In this document: positions 41,646 to 50,800 of the stretch, in pieces
Position numbering within the stretch: position 1 is the first letter of the stretch
How the letters are laid out: each line of letters begins with the position of its first letter
From: Sva-07 sp963743825
GTDB lineage: Bacteria > Actinomycetota > Acidimicrobiia > Acidimicrobiales > Ilumatobacteraceae
Direction of reading: 5' to 3'
Length of the DNA: 64,000 nt
Assembly: GCA_963743825.1 (NCBI GenBank)
Contig: CAVURC010000020.1
Span: 310,001 to 374,000 of the forward strand
Program-made: the position numbers and the translations under genes
Notes under the pieces: generated by a model
What the model was told of the DNA's origin: nothing
Database searches by the model: none
Seen by the model: the letters and a program-made list of their open reading frames with translations, nothing else

Positions 41646-42392
41646 TCACGACGCTGCGTCGGAGAGGATCTCGATGACGTCCGATGGGTGCCGTTTCTCG
41701 GTCAGCCGAACCCCCAGTAGTCCGGTGGACGCAACCCACCCCGGTCGGAGGACCCGTGTTCCGAGTCGGCTCACTGCCCGATCCTGATCAACGATCCGTT
41801 GCGCTGCGGTCGACTTGCTCATCAGGGCCAGTTCGGTGGCGAACCGCCATGCTTCCTCGCGGGCACGGGCGATGCTGAAGTTGACGACCGCACGGTCCGC
41901 GTCGCCGCCAACGTCATCGAAGAACCGGTAAAGCGGCGACACGTGGTTCAACCCATCCTGGACCACCTGCACGAGTCCGGCCAGCACGTTGTTGATCTGT
42001 GTGAAGTCTGGCTCCAGCTCGACAATCTCGGTTCCTGGAGCGACGGCGGCGCAGGCGATTCCGAGGTCCAGATTGATGTGTGCGTTCATGCCAAGCAGTA
42101 GGTGTTGCAGAACCGTCGGTCGCCACGTCTGCGTGGCGCGGAACGCCACCTGCCACGATTCCGTTGGCAGCCCACCGCAACGGTGGAGCCGCATTGCATC
42201 GAGGTACCGGCGGGCAAACGCGATCGTCAGCTCGCTCAAACGGTCTGGCGTCGCGAACGTTCCCTCGGCCAGTCCGCGCTCGACGTTTCTGGTGACCCCG
42301 AGGTACATCGCTGCGAAGTAGCCGTTGGCGTCGTCGTGCTCACGGGCGTCGGCGACGACCGCGCTCATCTCCTCGACGAGTTCACCGATCAT
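41646..42392 (-). CDS. DUF5995 family protein
   Basis: A 248-residue protein from ATG 42392. YFAAMYLGVTRNVERGLAEG, LTIAFARRYLDAM, SWQVAFRATQTWRPTVLQHL and LLGMNAHINLDLGIACAAVA are signature stretches of DUF5995, common in Actinobacteria and of unknown function. Coding-looking sequence continues upstream in a different frame (WKRHVIPVGWELGTTIFRES, 42382-42597 minus), so the true N-terminus may be longer with a shift near 42450. Confidence 0.8.
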   Translation of the reverse strand: MIGELVEEMSAVVADAREHDDANGYFAAMYLGVTRNVERGLAEGTFATPDRLSELTIAFARRYLDAMRLHRCGGLPTESWQVAFRATQTWRPTVLQHLLLGMNAHINLDLGIACAAVAPGTEIVELEPDFTQINNVLAGLVQVVQDGLNHVSPLYRFFDDVGGDADRAVVNFSIARAREEAWRFATELALMSKSTAAQRIVDQDRAVSRLGTRVLRPGWVASTGLLGVRLTEKRHPSDVIEILSDAAS

Positions 42393-42692
42393 CTCGACGC
42401 GGGATCGATCGGGTGGCCCAGGCGCCACTGCAGTCGGCGCCAAGCGGACGAGTCGCACGACCGATGTTCGCGATCTGAGCTGACCGCTTGCTCTCACGGA
42501 AGATCGTCGTGCCCAATTCCCAGCCGACCGGGATGACGTGCCGCTTCCAGAGACGGAGCGCATCTGCGACAGACCGGGTGGTCGACCACAACGACATGTC
42601 ACGATTCTGACACGGACGAACGCAATGTGTGGGAGAATTACCACTCTTCGTCGCCGAAGGACGAAGAGATTGAATGTCCGATCGGAGGTCCG
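42393..42692. other. Divergent gap between DUF5995 and TIR genes
   Basis: The left 200 bases can encode 71 residues on the minus strand (42382-42597, MSLWSTTRSVADALRLWKRH), perhaps the displaced N-terminus of the DUF5995 gene. The right 95 bases hold the TIR-gene leader, with GGAGG at 42684-42688. No promoter stands out. Confidence 0.4.
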
Positions 42693-43703
42693 ATGCCGAG
42701 ACTGCAGCAGGACAAGTTCAACGTGTTCGTGAGCCACAAGTCCGATGACAAGGACCTTGCGAACCTAGTCGCCGGGGAGCTGCGCAAACTCGCCCCCGAC
42801 GTCATCGAGTGCTGGGTGTCCGGCGAGGCGCTGATCGCTGGCGCTGACTGGGACCGCCAGATCAAAAAGCAGCTCGCACAGAGCCATCTTCTCATCCTCT
42901 TGTTCACCACTCCGCGTCACACGTGGGACTGGTGTCTGTACGAAGTCGGACTGTTCGTCCGCTTCGAGGCGGACGACGTGGTGTCGGTGGCCTGTCTGTT
43001 CGACCCGAACGGGCTGCCACCCGCACCGCTCAATCAAGTGCAGTGCGTACGCGCGTTGCCTGAATACGTCGCCGCGCAGCTCATTCGCCCCATCTGCACG
43101 CAGACCTGGAACATGTCAGACACGTGGCAGCGCGGTGCGCTCGTGCCGAATGTGTCCGACGACGTCGTCAACGCTGCAGCGGAACGGATCGCAGAAGGGT
43201 TCGCCCGCGTCCTGAACCAGTCGGCATCCGGTCAGGGCCCTGACATCGTGCGGTACCGGCCGTGTCACCGCGTCGTGCTCGATCTCACACAATGCGCAGA
43301 GACCGACGCCACGGGAGGACTCCCGTTGAACGCTCACGTGGTCGAAGGGATCGATGACACCACCAGCTACACGCTGTCGCTGTTCAGGGCCCACGATGGT
43401 AAGTCGGCATGGACCTGGGGAGACCTCGTCGACGAGGTCGACGGCCGCGATTCGAACTGGCTCCGCGATCTGAACCAGAGTTTCGTGCAGAGTCTGACCC
43501 GCCACCTCTGGTCACCGTCCATGGAGGTGATGGAGGTCTGGCAGCCGGACTTCGATCGGCGTCGCACGTACCGTCCGATGATCTACGAAGTCGCACGGCG
43601 CGTGAGCGACGACAAGCCGGTGGAGGTGACGATTCTGCTTCTACCCGATGGCGCTCCGCACGCCGGTCATGCCGGTGCTCGCTCTGATCCGTCGTTGACG
43701 TAG
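42693..43703 (+). CDS. TIR-domain protein with unknown C-terminal domain
   Basis: A 336-residue cytoplasmic protein with strong GGAGG before ATG 42693. The TIR domain (about residues 6-135) shows FNVFVSHKSDDKDLANLVAG, GADWDRQIKKQLAQSHLLIL and HTWDWCLYEVGLFVRF. Glu84 in LYEVG is at the position of the catalytic Glu of NAD-cleaving TIR domains. The remaining 200 residues (VLDLTQCAETDATGGLPLNA, SSWTWGDLVDEV-like, MEVWQPDFDRRRTYRPMIYE) are not recognised and may sense or oligomerise. A decayed inverted copy lies at 54440-54705. Bacterial TIR proteins often work in anti-phage defence by depleting NAD. That role is inferred. Confidence 0.85.
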   Translation: MPRLQQDKFNVFVSHKSDDKDLANLVAGELRKLAPDVIECWVSGEALIAGADWDRQIKKQLAQSHLLILLFTTPRHTWDWCLYEVGLFVRFEADDVVSVACLFDPNGLPPAPLNQVQCVRALPEYVAAQLIRPICTQTWNMSDTWQRGALVPNVSDDVVNAAAERIAEGFARVLNQSASGQGPDIVRYRPCHRVVLDLTQCAETDATGGLPLNAHVVEGIDDTTSYTLSLFRAHDGKSAWTWGDLVDEVDGRDSNWLRDLNQSFVQSLTRHLWSPSMEVMEVWQPDFDRRRTYRPMIYEVARRVSDDKPVEVTILLLPDGAPHAGHAGARSDPSLT

Positions 43704-43893
43704 CGCTCTTCGAACTCGTCGCCACGTTTCATGTGTCATCGACACAAGACCGGCGCTGTCATCACCCACCGGTTTGGCGCCAACCGGCTTGTGTGTCTGC
43801 TCGAACTCCTCGCGTGTCACCCCGTATGACCCATCGCTTCCCGGCCGTCGAACACGTGGCTCAGCTGAGAAGGGACGATCGAGACCGAGTGCG

Positions 43894-44889
43894 TCAGCCG
43901 TTCGTGCGTACGACGTTCGAGCGAAGTCGGAACGCACGCTGGAGGAGAGCGAACCAGAACGCGGCACCGACCGACAGGGCTGCAGCAGTGATGAGCCATC
44001 CGATGATCGTTCCGGCAATCGCGCGTCCGTCCTCGAAACCACACAACACCGTGCTGTCGTTCTGGTCCACACACGTGCGCCAGAGGACGGGGAGCCCGGT
44101 GTCAACCACCTGGCCAACCGCGTCTTCGACGCACGTCGGGTTCGTGCAGTCCTGGATGTTCTCCTGGGCGGTCTGCGTCGCGGCGAGCTGGACAACGGTC
44201 TCGCGTACGACATCGTTCTCATACAGATCGACCGTGACGTTCACGGCACTTACGTTGAACAGCACCGCTACGAGTAGTCCGTACCCGACCATTGCGACAC
44301 GGGTCCGCTGCTTGTACCACGCGGAAACGCGCTCCATGCCATCGTTGAACCATTCTCCGATCGCCTGGCGAAACTGAAGAACGTTGCCCTGTGATTCTTC
44401 ATAGAGCAACTGGAACTGCGAGCGCAGTGGCCGCGGCAGATTACCGATCTCAATGCCGAGCTTGTCCCATTGCTTGTTCCCCTCGCCGTCGTTCGGAGTC
44501 AGGATGTCGACGAGGGCTCGGGCGAAGTCAGTCGACGGGATGAAGCTCACCCTGCTCGGCTTGTTCAACCGAGCGGGGTCGAGCCGACCAATCGCCGGAT
44601 GGTCGAACAGGCGCGCCGCCAAGGTGCCATCACCGACGCTCTGCGGTCTGCCGGTGTCGAGCCCAGACTGCACCCGGGACGGCGCTGCGGCCAATCGCAC
44701 CGTGATCCTTTCCGACCGAGGTGCCACCTCGGACTCATCCAGCATGCGACTGATCGAGGCCCACAGCGCCTTGGCCCGAGTGTTGAGGATCTTTCGGACG
44801 AACTCGTTGATGCCCGACACAGCCAAGCTGCACACGAAGAAGACGAACGTCAACCCGATGACGACGTCGAGGATGCTGTTCGCAAGCAT
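43894..44889 (-). CDS. Membrane protein with N-terminal anchor and C-terminal helices
   Basis: A 331-residue protein with ATG 44889 preferred (ATG 44913 and TTG 44922 also in frame). The N-terminal helix reads LDVVIGLTFVFFVCSLAVSG, followed by INEFVRK. A cytoplasmic portion contains LFDHPAIGRL and PSRVSFIPSTDFARALVDIL, a pattern I know from an uncharacterised bacterial family (HP.I..L, PSYIPS..FA.AL.D). Two more hydrophobic stretches (about 44230-44290 and 43945-44015) flank an ectodomain with four Cys. It is divergent from the M15-type gene. The family often sits near signalling or conflict genes, but its function is unknown. Confidence 0.75.
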   Translation of the reverse strand: MLANSILDVVIGLTFVFFVCSLAVSGINEFVRKILNTRAKALWASISRMLDESEVAPRSERITVRLAAAPSRVQSGLDTGRPQSVGDGTLAARLFDHPAIGRLDPARLNKPSRVSFIPSTDFARALVDILTPNDGEGNKQWDKLGIEIGNLPRPLRSQFQLLYEESQGNVLQFRQAIGEWFNDGMERVSAWYKQRTRVAMVGYGLLVAVLFNVSAVNVTVDLYENDVVRETVVQLAATQTAQENIQDCTNPTCVEDAVGQVVDTGLPVLWRTCVDQNDSTVLCGFEDGRAIAGTIIGWLITAAALSVGAAFWFALLQRAFRLRSNVVRTNG

Positions 44890-45038
44890 GGCTGAACCCC
44901 AGTTCTGCGGCATCGACCTCAACCATTGCCGCTCACTCGTCTACCTAGGCATCCTCGGACCCCTACGTCAAGTGTCTCGGGTGGCGAACTCGAATGCCCG
45001 GGGCGGTCGCATCGACGCCGAGTGTGACGGCTGTCCTC

Positions 45039-45075
45039 TTCACGGACTGCGCCGAATCGGCTACTCTGAGTAGCC
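45039..45075 (+). promoter_or_regulatory. Promoter-like element overlapped by a 17-bp palindrome
   Basis: TTCACG (45039-45044) and TACTCT (45062-45067), spaced 17 bp, form a plausible weak -35/-10 pair pointing into the M15-patatin-CHAT operon. The perfect palindrome GGCTACT-CTG-AGTAGCC (45059-45075) covers the -10 box, where a repressor would block transcription. Confidence 0.4.
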
Positions 45076-45204
45076 AGCGGGGTCTTTCTGCCAGACTGTT
45101 CTCGGCCGGCCCTCGGGGAAGGGGTTCAGCATGCGCACTCCTGCATCGGAGGTCGCTGTTCGATCGAGGCGGCGACACGCTCGCCGCCCAGCGGAACGTC
45201 GTCA

Positions 45205-46293
45205 GTGTCGGCCACCGACATGACTGACTATCCGACGTACGGGAACAAGCGCGTGGCGATCGACACGATCATCTCGTCGAGGACGTTCCAGGGGATGCAC
45301 CCGCAGATGCGAGAACGCGTGCGTGAGCTGATCGAGGCCTCGGACGGCAGAGTCGGGCTGGGCCAAGGTCTCCGTGACCCGAAGCAGCAGCTTCAGATGT
45401 TCCTCAGCCGGCATGTTCCGGACCCCAACGGGACGCACACCTACGACGGCAGGCGGTGGAGTCGGCTCGCCGGTATGGCTGCGGCGGCCCCGCCGGGCAA
45501 GTCCATGCACGAGATCGGCCTCGCTGCCGACATGACGGGCGACATGGGCTGGTTGCGCGAACACGTCGCAAGCTTCAACCTGCAGACGTTCGAGAACGTC
45601 AATGATGAACCGTGGCACGTACAACCGACGGAGCTACCGCGGGGTCGATCGTCGTACGAGACGCAGCCAACATGGGGGCTCCCGCCGTGGGCCAGCCTCA
45701 CGACCGCGACGGAAGCGACCGACTCGCCGATGGCGATCACGTCATCGTCGCCCCTCACGCCCGCCCTGTCTGTACGTCCCGGCGACACGGGGCCGGCCGT
45801 TGCGGTCCTCATCGAAGCGCTGATCGCCAATGGGCTCCTGCCGGACTCATCGGTCAGCCGGAACGGTATCTACGGGCCCGAGCCGACACGACTCGTCGAA
45901 GAGTTCCAGCGCAGCCGTGGCCTCACAGTCGACGGCATGGTCGGACCACAGACATGGGGAGCACTTCTCACGGTCGTGAAGCCGGGCGACAAGGGGGCCC
46001 ATGTCGTCGTACTCCAGACCACGCTCATCGTTCGCGGGCTGATGCTCGACACCGCCAACAACCGCGACGGCGATTACGGGCCAGCGACGCAAAGTGTGAT
46101 CCGCCAGTTCCAGACCCTGGCGGGGCTGGGGAGCGACGGCGAGGTCGGTCCGAAGACATGGACAGCGCTCATCGGAGCGAAGCAACGCGTCGCGGCACAG
46201 AGCCGTGGCGGCGGTGGAGTGGAACCGGACGATGCGGTCGACCTTGACGACCTCGACATGCTCGTCATCTACGAGGGTCTCCCAGCCGAGTGA
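45205..46293 (+). CDS. M15-like D,D-/L,D-peptidase with two peptidoglycan-binding domains
   Basis: 362 residues from GTG 45205, or 357 from ATG 45220. The N-terminal catalytic domain resembles VanY/M15 zinc peptidases. Zinc ligands counted from the ATG are His97 and Asp104 in MHEIGLAADM and His133 in EPWHVQP, with FENVNDEPWH as the last motif. Two PG_binding_1-type repeats follow (LVEEFQRSRGLTVDGMVGPQ; VIRQFQTLAGLGSDGEVGPK). There is no signal peptide, unusual for a wall-active enzyme: it would stay in the cytoplasm until lysis, or be exported by another route. It is the first gene of the operon, 30 bp before the patatin. Confidence 0.85.
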   Translation: MSATDMTDYPTYGNKRVAIDTIISSRTFQGMHPQMRERVRELIEASDGRVGLGQGLRDPKQQLQMFLSRHVPDPNGTHTYDGRRWSRLAGMAAAAPPGKSMHEIGLAADMTGDMGWLREHVASFNLQTFENVNDEPWHVQPTELPRGRSSYETQPTWGLPPWASLTTATEATDSPMAITSSSPLTPALSVRPGDTGPAVAVLIEALIANGLLPDSSVSRNGIYGPEPTRLVEEFQRSRGLTVDGMVGPQTWGALLTVVKPGDKGAHVVVLQTTLIVRGLMLDTANNRDGDYGPATQSVIRQFQTLAGLGSDGEVGPKTWTALIGAKQRVAAQSRGGGGVEPDDAVDLDDLDMLVIYEGLPAE

Positions 46294-46323
46294 CGGGATG
46301 CATCCAGAGGAAGGGGAGGACAA

Positions 46324-47814
46324 ATGAGTGCAACGCCTGATCCGGCGTTCGCCGGCGACCACGCAGCGACCGCCGAAGCTTCGACCGAGCGCGATATCGG
46401 CGTGGCGTTGTCGGGAGGTGGACACCGCGCGACCGTCTTTGGTCTCGGCGCACTCCTCGCGATGGCGGACGCGGGCTTGTGTGGTCGAACGATCTCGATC
46501 AGTTCGGTGTCCGGAGGATCGATCGCGAATGGCGCCGTGATGGTCGGACCGGATTTCGGAACCGCGCCTGTCGCTGAGATCGAGGCACACATCGCCCGGA
46601 CGGTGCAGTCAATTGCGGAGCGCGGCATCCTGCAGGGCGGCGCTCCCGCAACGAAGTGGTACCTGCGTTCGTTCATCGCAAGCATCGTCTTGACCGTGGT
46701 CGCGTTCGGCACGGCGGCCATCGCAGGCATCGCCCAGTGGCCCATCGTCGTGGCGGTCGCGATCGCGCTGTTCTTCGTGTTCGGATGGCTGAGCCTGTGG
46801 TTGTTCTCGCAGCGATCTTCGGCGACCGAGCGTGCGATCGACAAGGAACTGCTCGGCCATGCACATACGAGCCTCTCCGCCCAGCAGGCACGTGATCTGA
46901 GCGTCCACCATGTGATCTGCACCACCGACGTTCAGGGCGGCACCACATTCTACTTCAGCAACCGCATGGTCTACGGGTGGGAGTTCGGTGGCACGACGCG
47001 ACCGTCGTCGATACCCCTGTCGACAGCGGTCCAAGCGTCAGCATGCGTCCCTGGTGCGTTCCGTGCACGCGTCGTCGAGCTCGAACAACTCAACCTGGAG
47101 CCGGGTGCGCTCAGCGCGAACGATCACCCACCACACGGTGAGGTGGCGGTCGACCGGATCGTCGTCGTCGATGGGGGCGTCTACGACAACATGGCCGACG
47201 GATGGGAGTACGGATTCTCGGATCGTGTGGGGAGGTGGCCGGATCTCTCCGGCGTCCAGTCGGCAGCCGCGCGACAGCTCGTCGTCGTGAATGCATCGTC
47301 GGACTGGAACAGCCTCAGGCCGATGCCCGGCGGCGGCGTCCGCTTCGAACTGGACGCACTGATGCGTTCCAAGGACGTCCAGTATGACGTGTCGACATCG
47401 CATCGCCGTCAAGCGCTCGGCGAACTCTTCGCCAGTTCGACGGATGCGGATCAACTCGACGGCGTGTTCGTCCAGATCAAGGACAGCCCATTCCGGCTCG
47501 TCGACAAGTTTACGCTGAAGCCCGGGTGGACCGCCGGCGACGAGAACCGTTGGGCTGACGAAGCACGCGCCTTCCTCGATCGATACGGAGTGTCAGTTGC
47601 CGAGTGGGACAACATCGCCGCCGCGTCATCGGCGGTGCCAACCACATTGAAGCCACTCGGGACTGACGTCTGCGCTTCCCTACTGGAACATGGCTACATG
47701 CTGGCGACTGCGAACCTCCACGTGATCTTCGGGCACGGTGACATGGCGAGGACGATCGAGCGAGCCCGATTCAGTCGACTCGCACGCGGCCACACGGCGA
47801 GTAGCGGACAATGA
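46324..47814 (+). CDS. Patatin-like phospholipase with embedded membrane helices
   Basis: A 496-residue lipid hydrolase. The oxyanion loop is SGGGHRATVFG. The nucleophile Ser63 sits in SSVSGGS (the first Gly of GxSxG is replaced by Ser). The catalytic Asp283 lies in VVVDGGVYDN. Between Ser and Asp is a hydrophobic hairpin (FIASIVLTVVAFGTAAIAGI; WPIVVAVAIALFFVFGWLSL), so the enzyme is probably membrane-embedded. GGGGAGGAC precedes the ATG. Its stop overlaps the next start in ATGA at 47811, so it is translationally coupled to the giant CHAT protein. Patatins act as membrane-destroying effectors in several phage-defence systems. That role here is inferred. Confidence 0.9.
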   Translation: MSATPDPAFAGDHAATAEASTERDIGVALSGGGHRATVFGLGALLAMADAGLCGRTISISSVSGGSIANGAVMVGPDFGTAPVAEIEAHIARTVQSIAERGILQGGAPATKWYLRSFIASIVLTVVAFGTAAIAGIAQWPIVVAVAIALFFVFGWLSLWLFSQRSSATERAIDKELLGHAHTSLSAQQARDLSVHHVICTTDVQGGTTFYFSNRMVYGWEFGGTTRPSSIPLSTAVQASACVPGAFRARVVELEQLNLEPGALSANDHPPHGEVAVDRIVVVDGGVYDNMADGWEYGFSDRVGRWPDLSGVQSAAARQLVVVNASSDWNSLRPMPGGGVRFELDALMRSKDVQYDVSTSHRRQALGELFASSTDADQLDGVFVQIKDSPFRLVDKFTLKPGWTAGDENRWADEARAFLDRYGVSVAEWDNIAAASSAVPTTLKPLGTDVCASLLEHGYMLATANLHVIFGHGDMARTIERARFSRLARGHTASSGQ

Positions 47815-50800
47815 CCCCAGTCACCGTCCGAGCACTGCCGGCCAAGTGCGGCGACTGCCTCGTCATCGAATACGGCTCCGCGGGCACCAGGCCCTATCGG
47901 ATCCTGATCGATGGCGGACTCAAGGGCAGCTACGACGAGGGGCTCGGTAGATATCTGAGCGAATCACCCGATCAACCGACCGAGTTCGACGTCGTGGTCG
48001 TGACCCACATCGATCTCGATCACATCGAGGGGGTCATCGAAGCACTCGCCCAGAAACAGCTGACCACCGAGAGTATCTGGTTCAACGGACGCGACCAGCT
48101 CGAGGACCTGATGGATGCCGACGCCGCCAATCGTGGCCACCGCCAAGGAGACGCCCTCGACGAACTGATCCCACCGAACAAACGCAACCCGGTCGTCGGA
48201 GGCAAGGCGATCCACGTTCCGGAGTCCGGTACCGTCCAGCTGGACAAGATGCCCGGGCCGGCACGCTGCACACTGCTCTCACCTTCGCGCGACCGGTTGG
48301 AGCAACTGCTGAAGAAGTGGCCGAAGCCGACGCGTGGCGACTCGATCACGGATCTTTTCGACACCTTCGACGATGCCACGGACGTCGACGGGACGGATAC
48401 TCGCGCCACCGGGGCGTTCGGCAAGGACAGCAGTGTCGCGAACGGATCGAGCATCGCCTTCCTCCTCGAAATCGACGACGTCAAACTCCTGTTCACCGGC
48501 GACGCATACGCGAGTGACCTTGAGTCGACAATCAAGCAGGCACTTGTTCAGCGGGGGGAAGCCAAGCTCGCCGTCGATCTGTTCAAGCTCTCGCACCATG
48601 GCAGTCGGCAGAACATCACCGATGGACTGCTCAACCTGATCGACCCCGCCATGATCCTCATCTGCACCGACGGATCCAAGTTCAAGCACCCGGATGTCGA
48701 CGCCCTGCAGAAGATCCGTGCCCATTACCCCGACGTGCCGATCCGGTTCACCGACAACACCGAGATCATCGTCGCGAGGGCCAACTCGATCGGCCTCCAG
48801 GCGCCGAAGCCCGATCAACTGCCAGTCGAGCTGCACTTCGGTGACAAGTCCCCGACCGACGATCACGCGACTGCGCCGCGGCCGACCATGAGTGGCCCGC
48901 CAGGCCACAGCGCCGCTGGGAAGCGAAGGCAAGAACGGGGGTCGAACGGCGTCAAGATCCGCGGTGAAAACCTGGGGGCACGACTCGAGTGGGGCGGTGG
49001 CCCCTCCACGCGCGACGCCACGAGCCTCGTCGACATGTCGACGGCACTGGCGACTCACGAGTCCACCGAGGAAGGATCCGTCTGCTTCGAGCTGGTCGCC
49101 GAAGCAACGATCCACGAGTTGGAGCAGACGGGCCGAGGCGGCCGCGGTGTCGTCGAGTCGGGCGAACTGATCGTCGAGCTGGGACGACGTGACGACGAGG
49201 AGCAGCGCATAGTCCTCGTCGAAGAGAACGGTCAGTACGGCTGGTATCTCCCCGAACGCGACGCCGACAACGTCGTGGTCGCGGCAACGTTGGGCGCGCC
49301 GGGAAGTCGCGGACGCGTCACAAGTCTCCTGCGACGCAAGCTGAGGGTGATCGCGCTCAAGGGGCTGGAGAAGGCCGCCGGCGCGGCGACGCACGCCGCA
49401 GTCGGCGCGTACGAGCAACGCCGCAACCCGCCCGGGCTGCGCACATGGACCGCCGGCAACTACGCGGCGCACACCGTCGAGGCGCCGGACCTGACCCGTT
49501 TCAGCCGTGACGGTCGCAGCCTGCTCGTCATCCATGGCTTCATGGGATCGATCCACGGATCGTTCGGGTTCTCGGAGGCGACCGTCCGTCGGCTCGGTGC
49601 GGCCTACGACGACCGCATGATCGCGTTCGATCACCCCACGTTGGCCGCGACGCCGCGAAAGAATGCGGAGGACCTCCTTGATCGCCTCGACGGCCACGAA
49701 ATGAGCCTGGACATCCTCGCCCACTCACGTGGGGGCCTGGTCGCCCGTGAGCTGACGAGGTTGAGCGAGGGCTCCAAGATCGCCGTCCGCTCGATTGTGT
49801 TCGTCGCGTCCCCGAACGCCGGCACGCCCCTCGCGGACCCCGATCGGCCATCCGGTCTGCTCGACGGTGTCACCAACCTCGTGGGGAACGTTCCCGGAAC
49901 GGACGGCTTCGGCCTCGTGTTGGAGATGCTTGCCGACGTAGCGATGCACGGCGCGCTCCCCGGCCTCGAGGGGCTGGTCGCGATGCAGCCCGGAGGCGAC
50001 TACCTCACAGAACTCAACAGCCATCCGACGCCTGAACACATCGTGCTTCGTTCGATTGCTGCAGAGTACGAACCCGCGGCCACCGCGGGCTTCCTGCAGA
50101 CGAAGTACGACGACACACTCGACATGTACTTCGGGCAACTCCGCAACGACCGCATCGTGCCCACCTCGAGCGCCTACGTCCGGTCCGGCAGCTTCCAGGT
50201 GAGACCAGGTCAGCGCCTCGTGCTCGACGCGTCCAGAGGCGTCGATCACAGCTCGTTCTGGACCGATCCCCGAGCGACACGCCAGCTGCTGACGTGGCTG
50301 TCCGCAGACGAAGACGCACGGACGACACCGGAAGTCCCCGAGTCGGAGACAGACCCCGAGGCGGAGACCGCAAACGTTGCCGAATCCATGTCAGTCGAGT
50401 CGATCATCGAGAGTGTCCAATCCCTGCCGGACTCGATCCGCAAGAAGCTCGGCGCCATGTCCGGAGGGGTGGCCGGAATGGCGTCACCACCAACAGGACA
50501 ACGCGATGCAGTGATTCTCCTGCCCGGCATCATGGGCTCCCATCTCGCAGTAGATGGTCGCACGATCTGGGTCGATGCGCTTCGACTGGCCCGCGGTGGT
50601 CTCGGCGACCTCGCCTACGACGACAACTGTCAGGTCAGCGCCGTCGGTCTCAATCACACCTACCTCCCCTTGATCACGAGACTCGCTCGGAACTGGGACG
50701 TCCATCTGTTCCCATTCGACTGGCGCGCCGACGTTCGCAGATCGGCGGACTCCCTCGACGAGCTCGTTGAGCGACTTCGTGCCGAACACCCCAAGCGGGG

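Noticed and set aside
48279..49724. 481-codon frame antisense to the MBL-CHAT gene
   Set aside because: Shadow of a high-GC gene whose sense strand has clear catalytic motifs.
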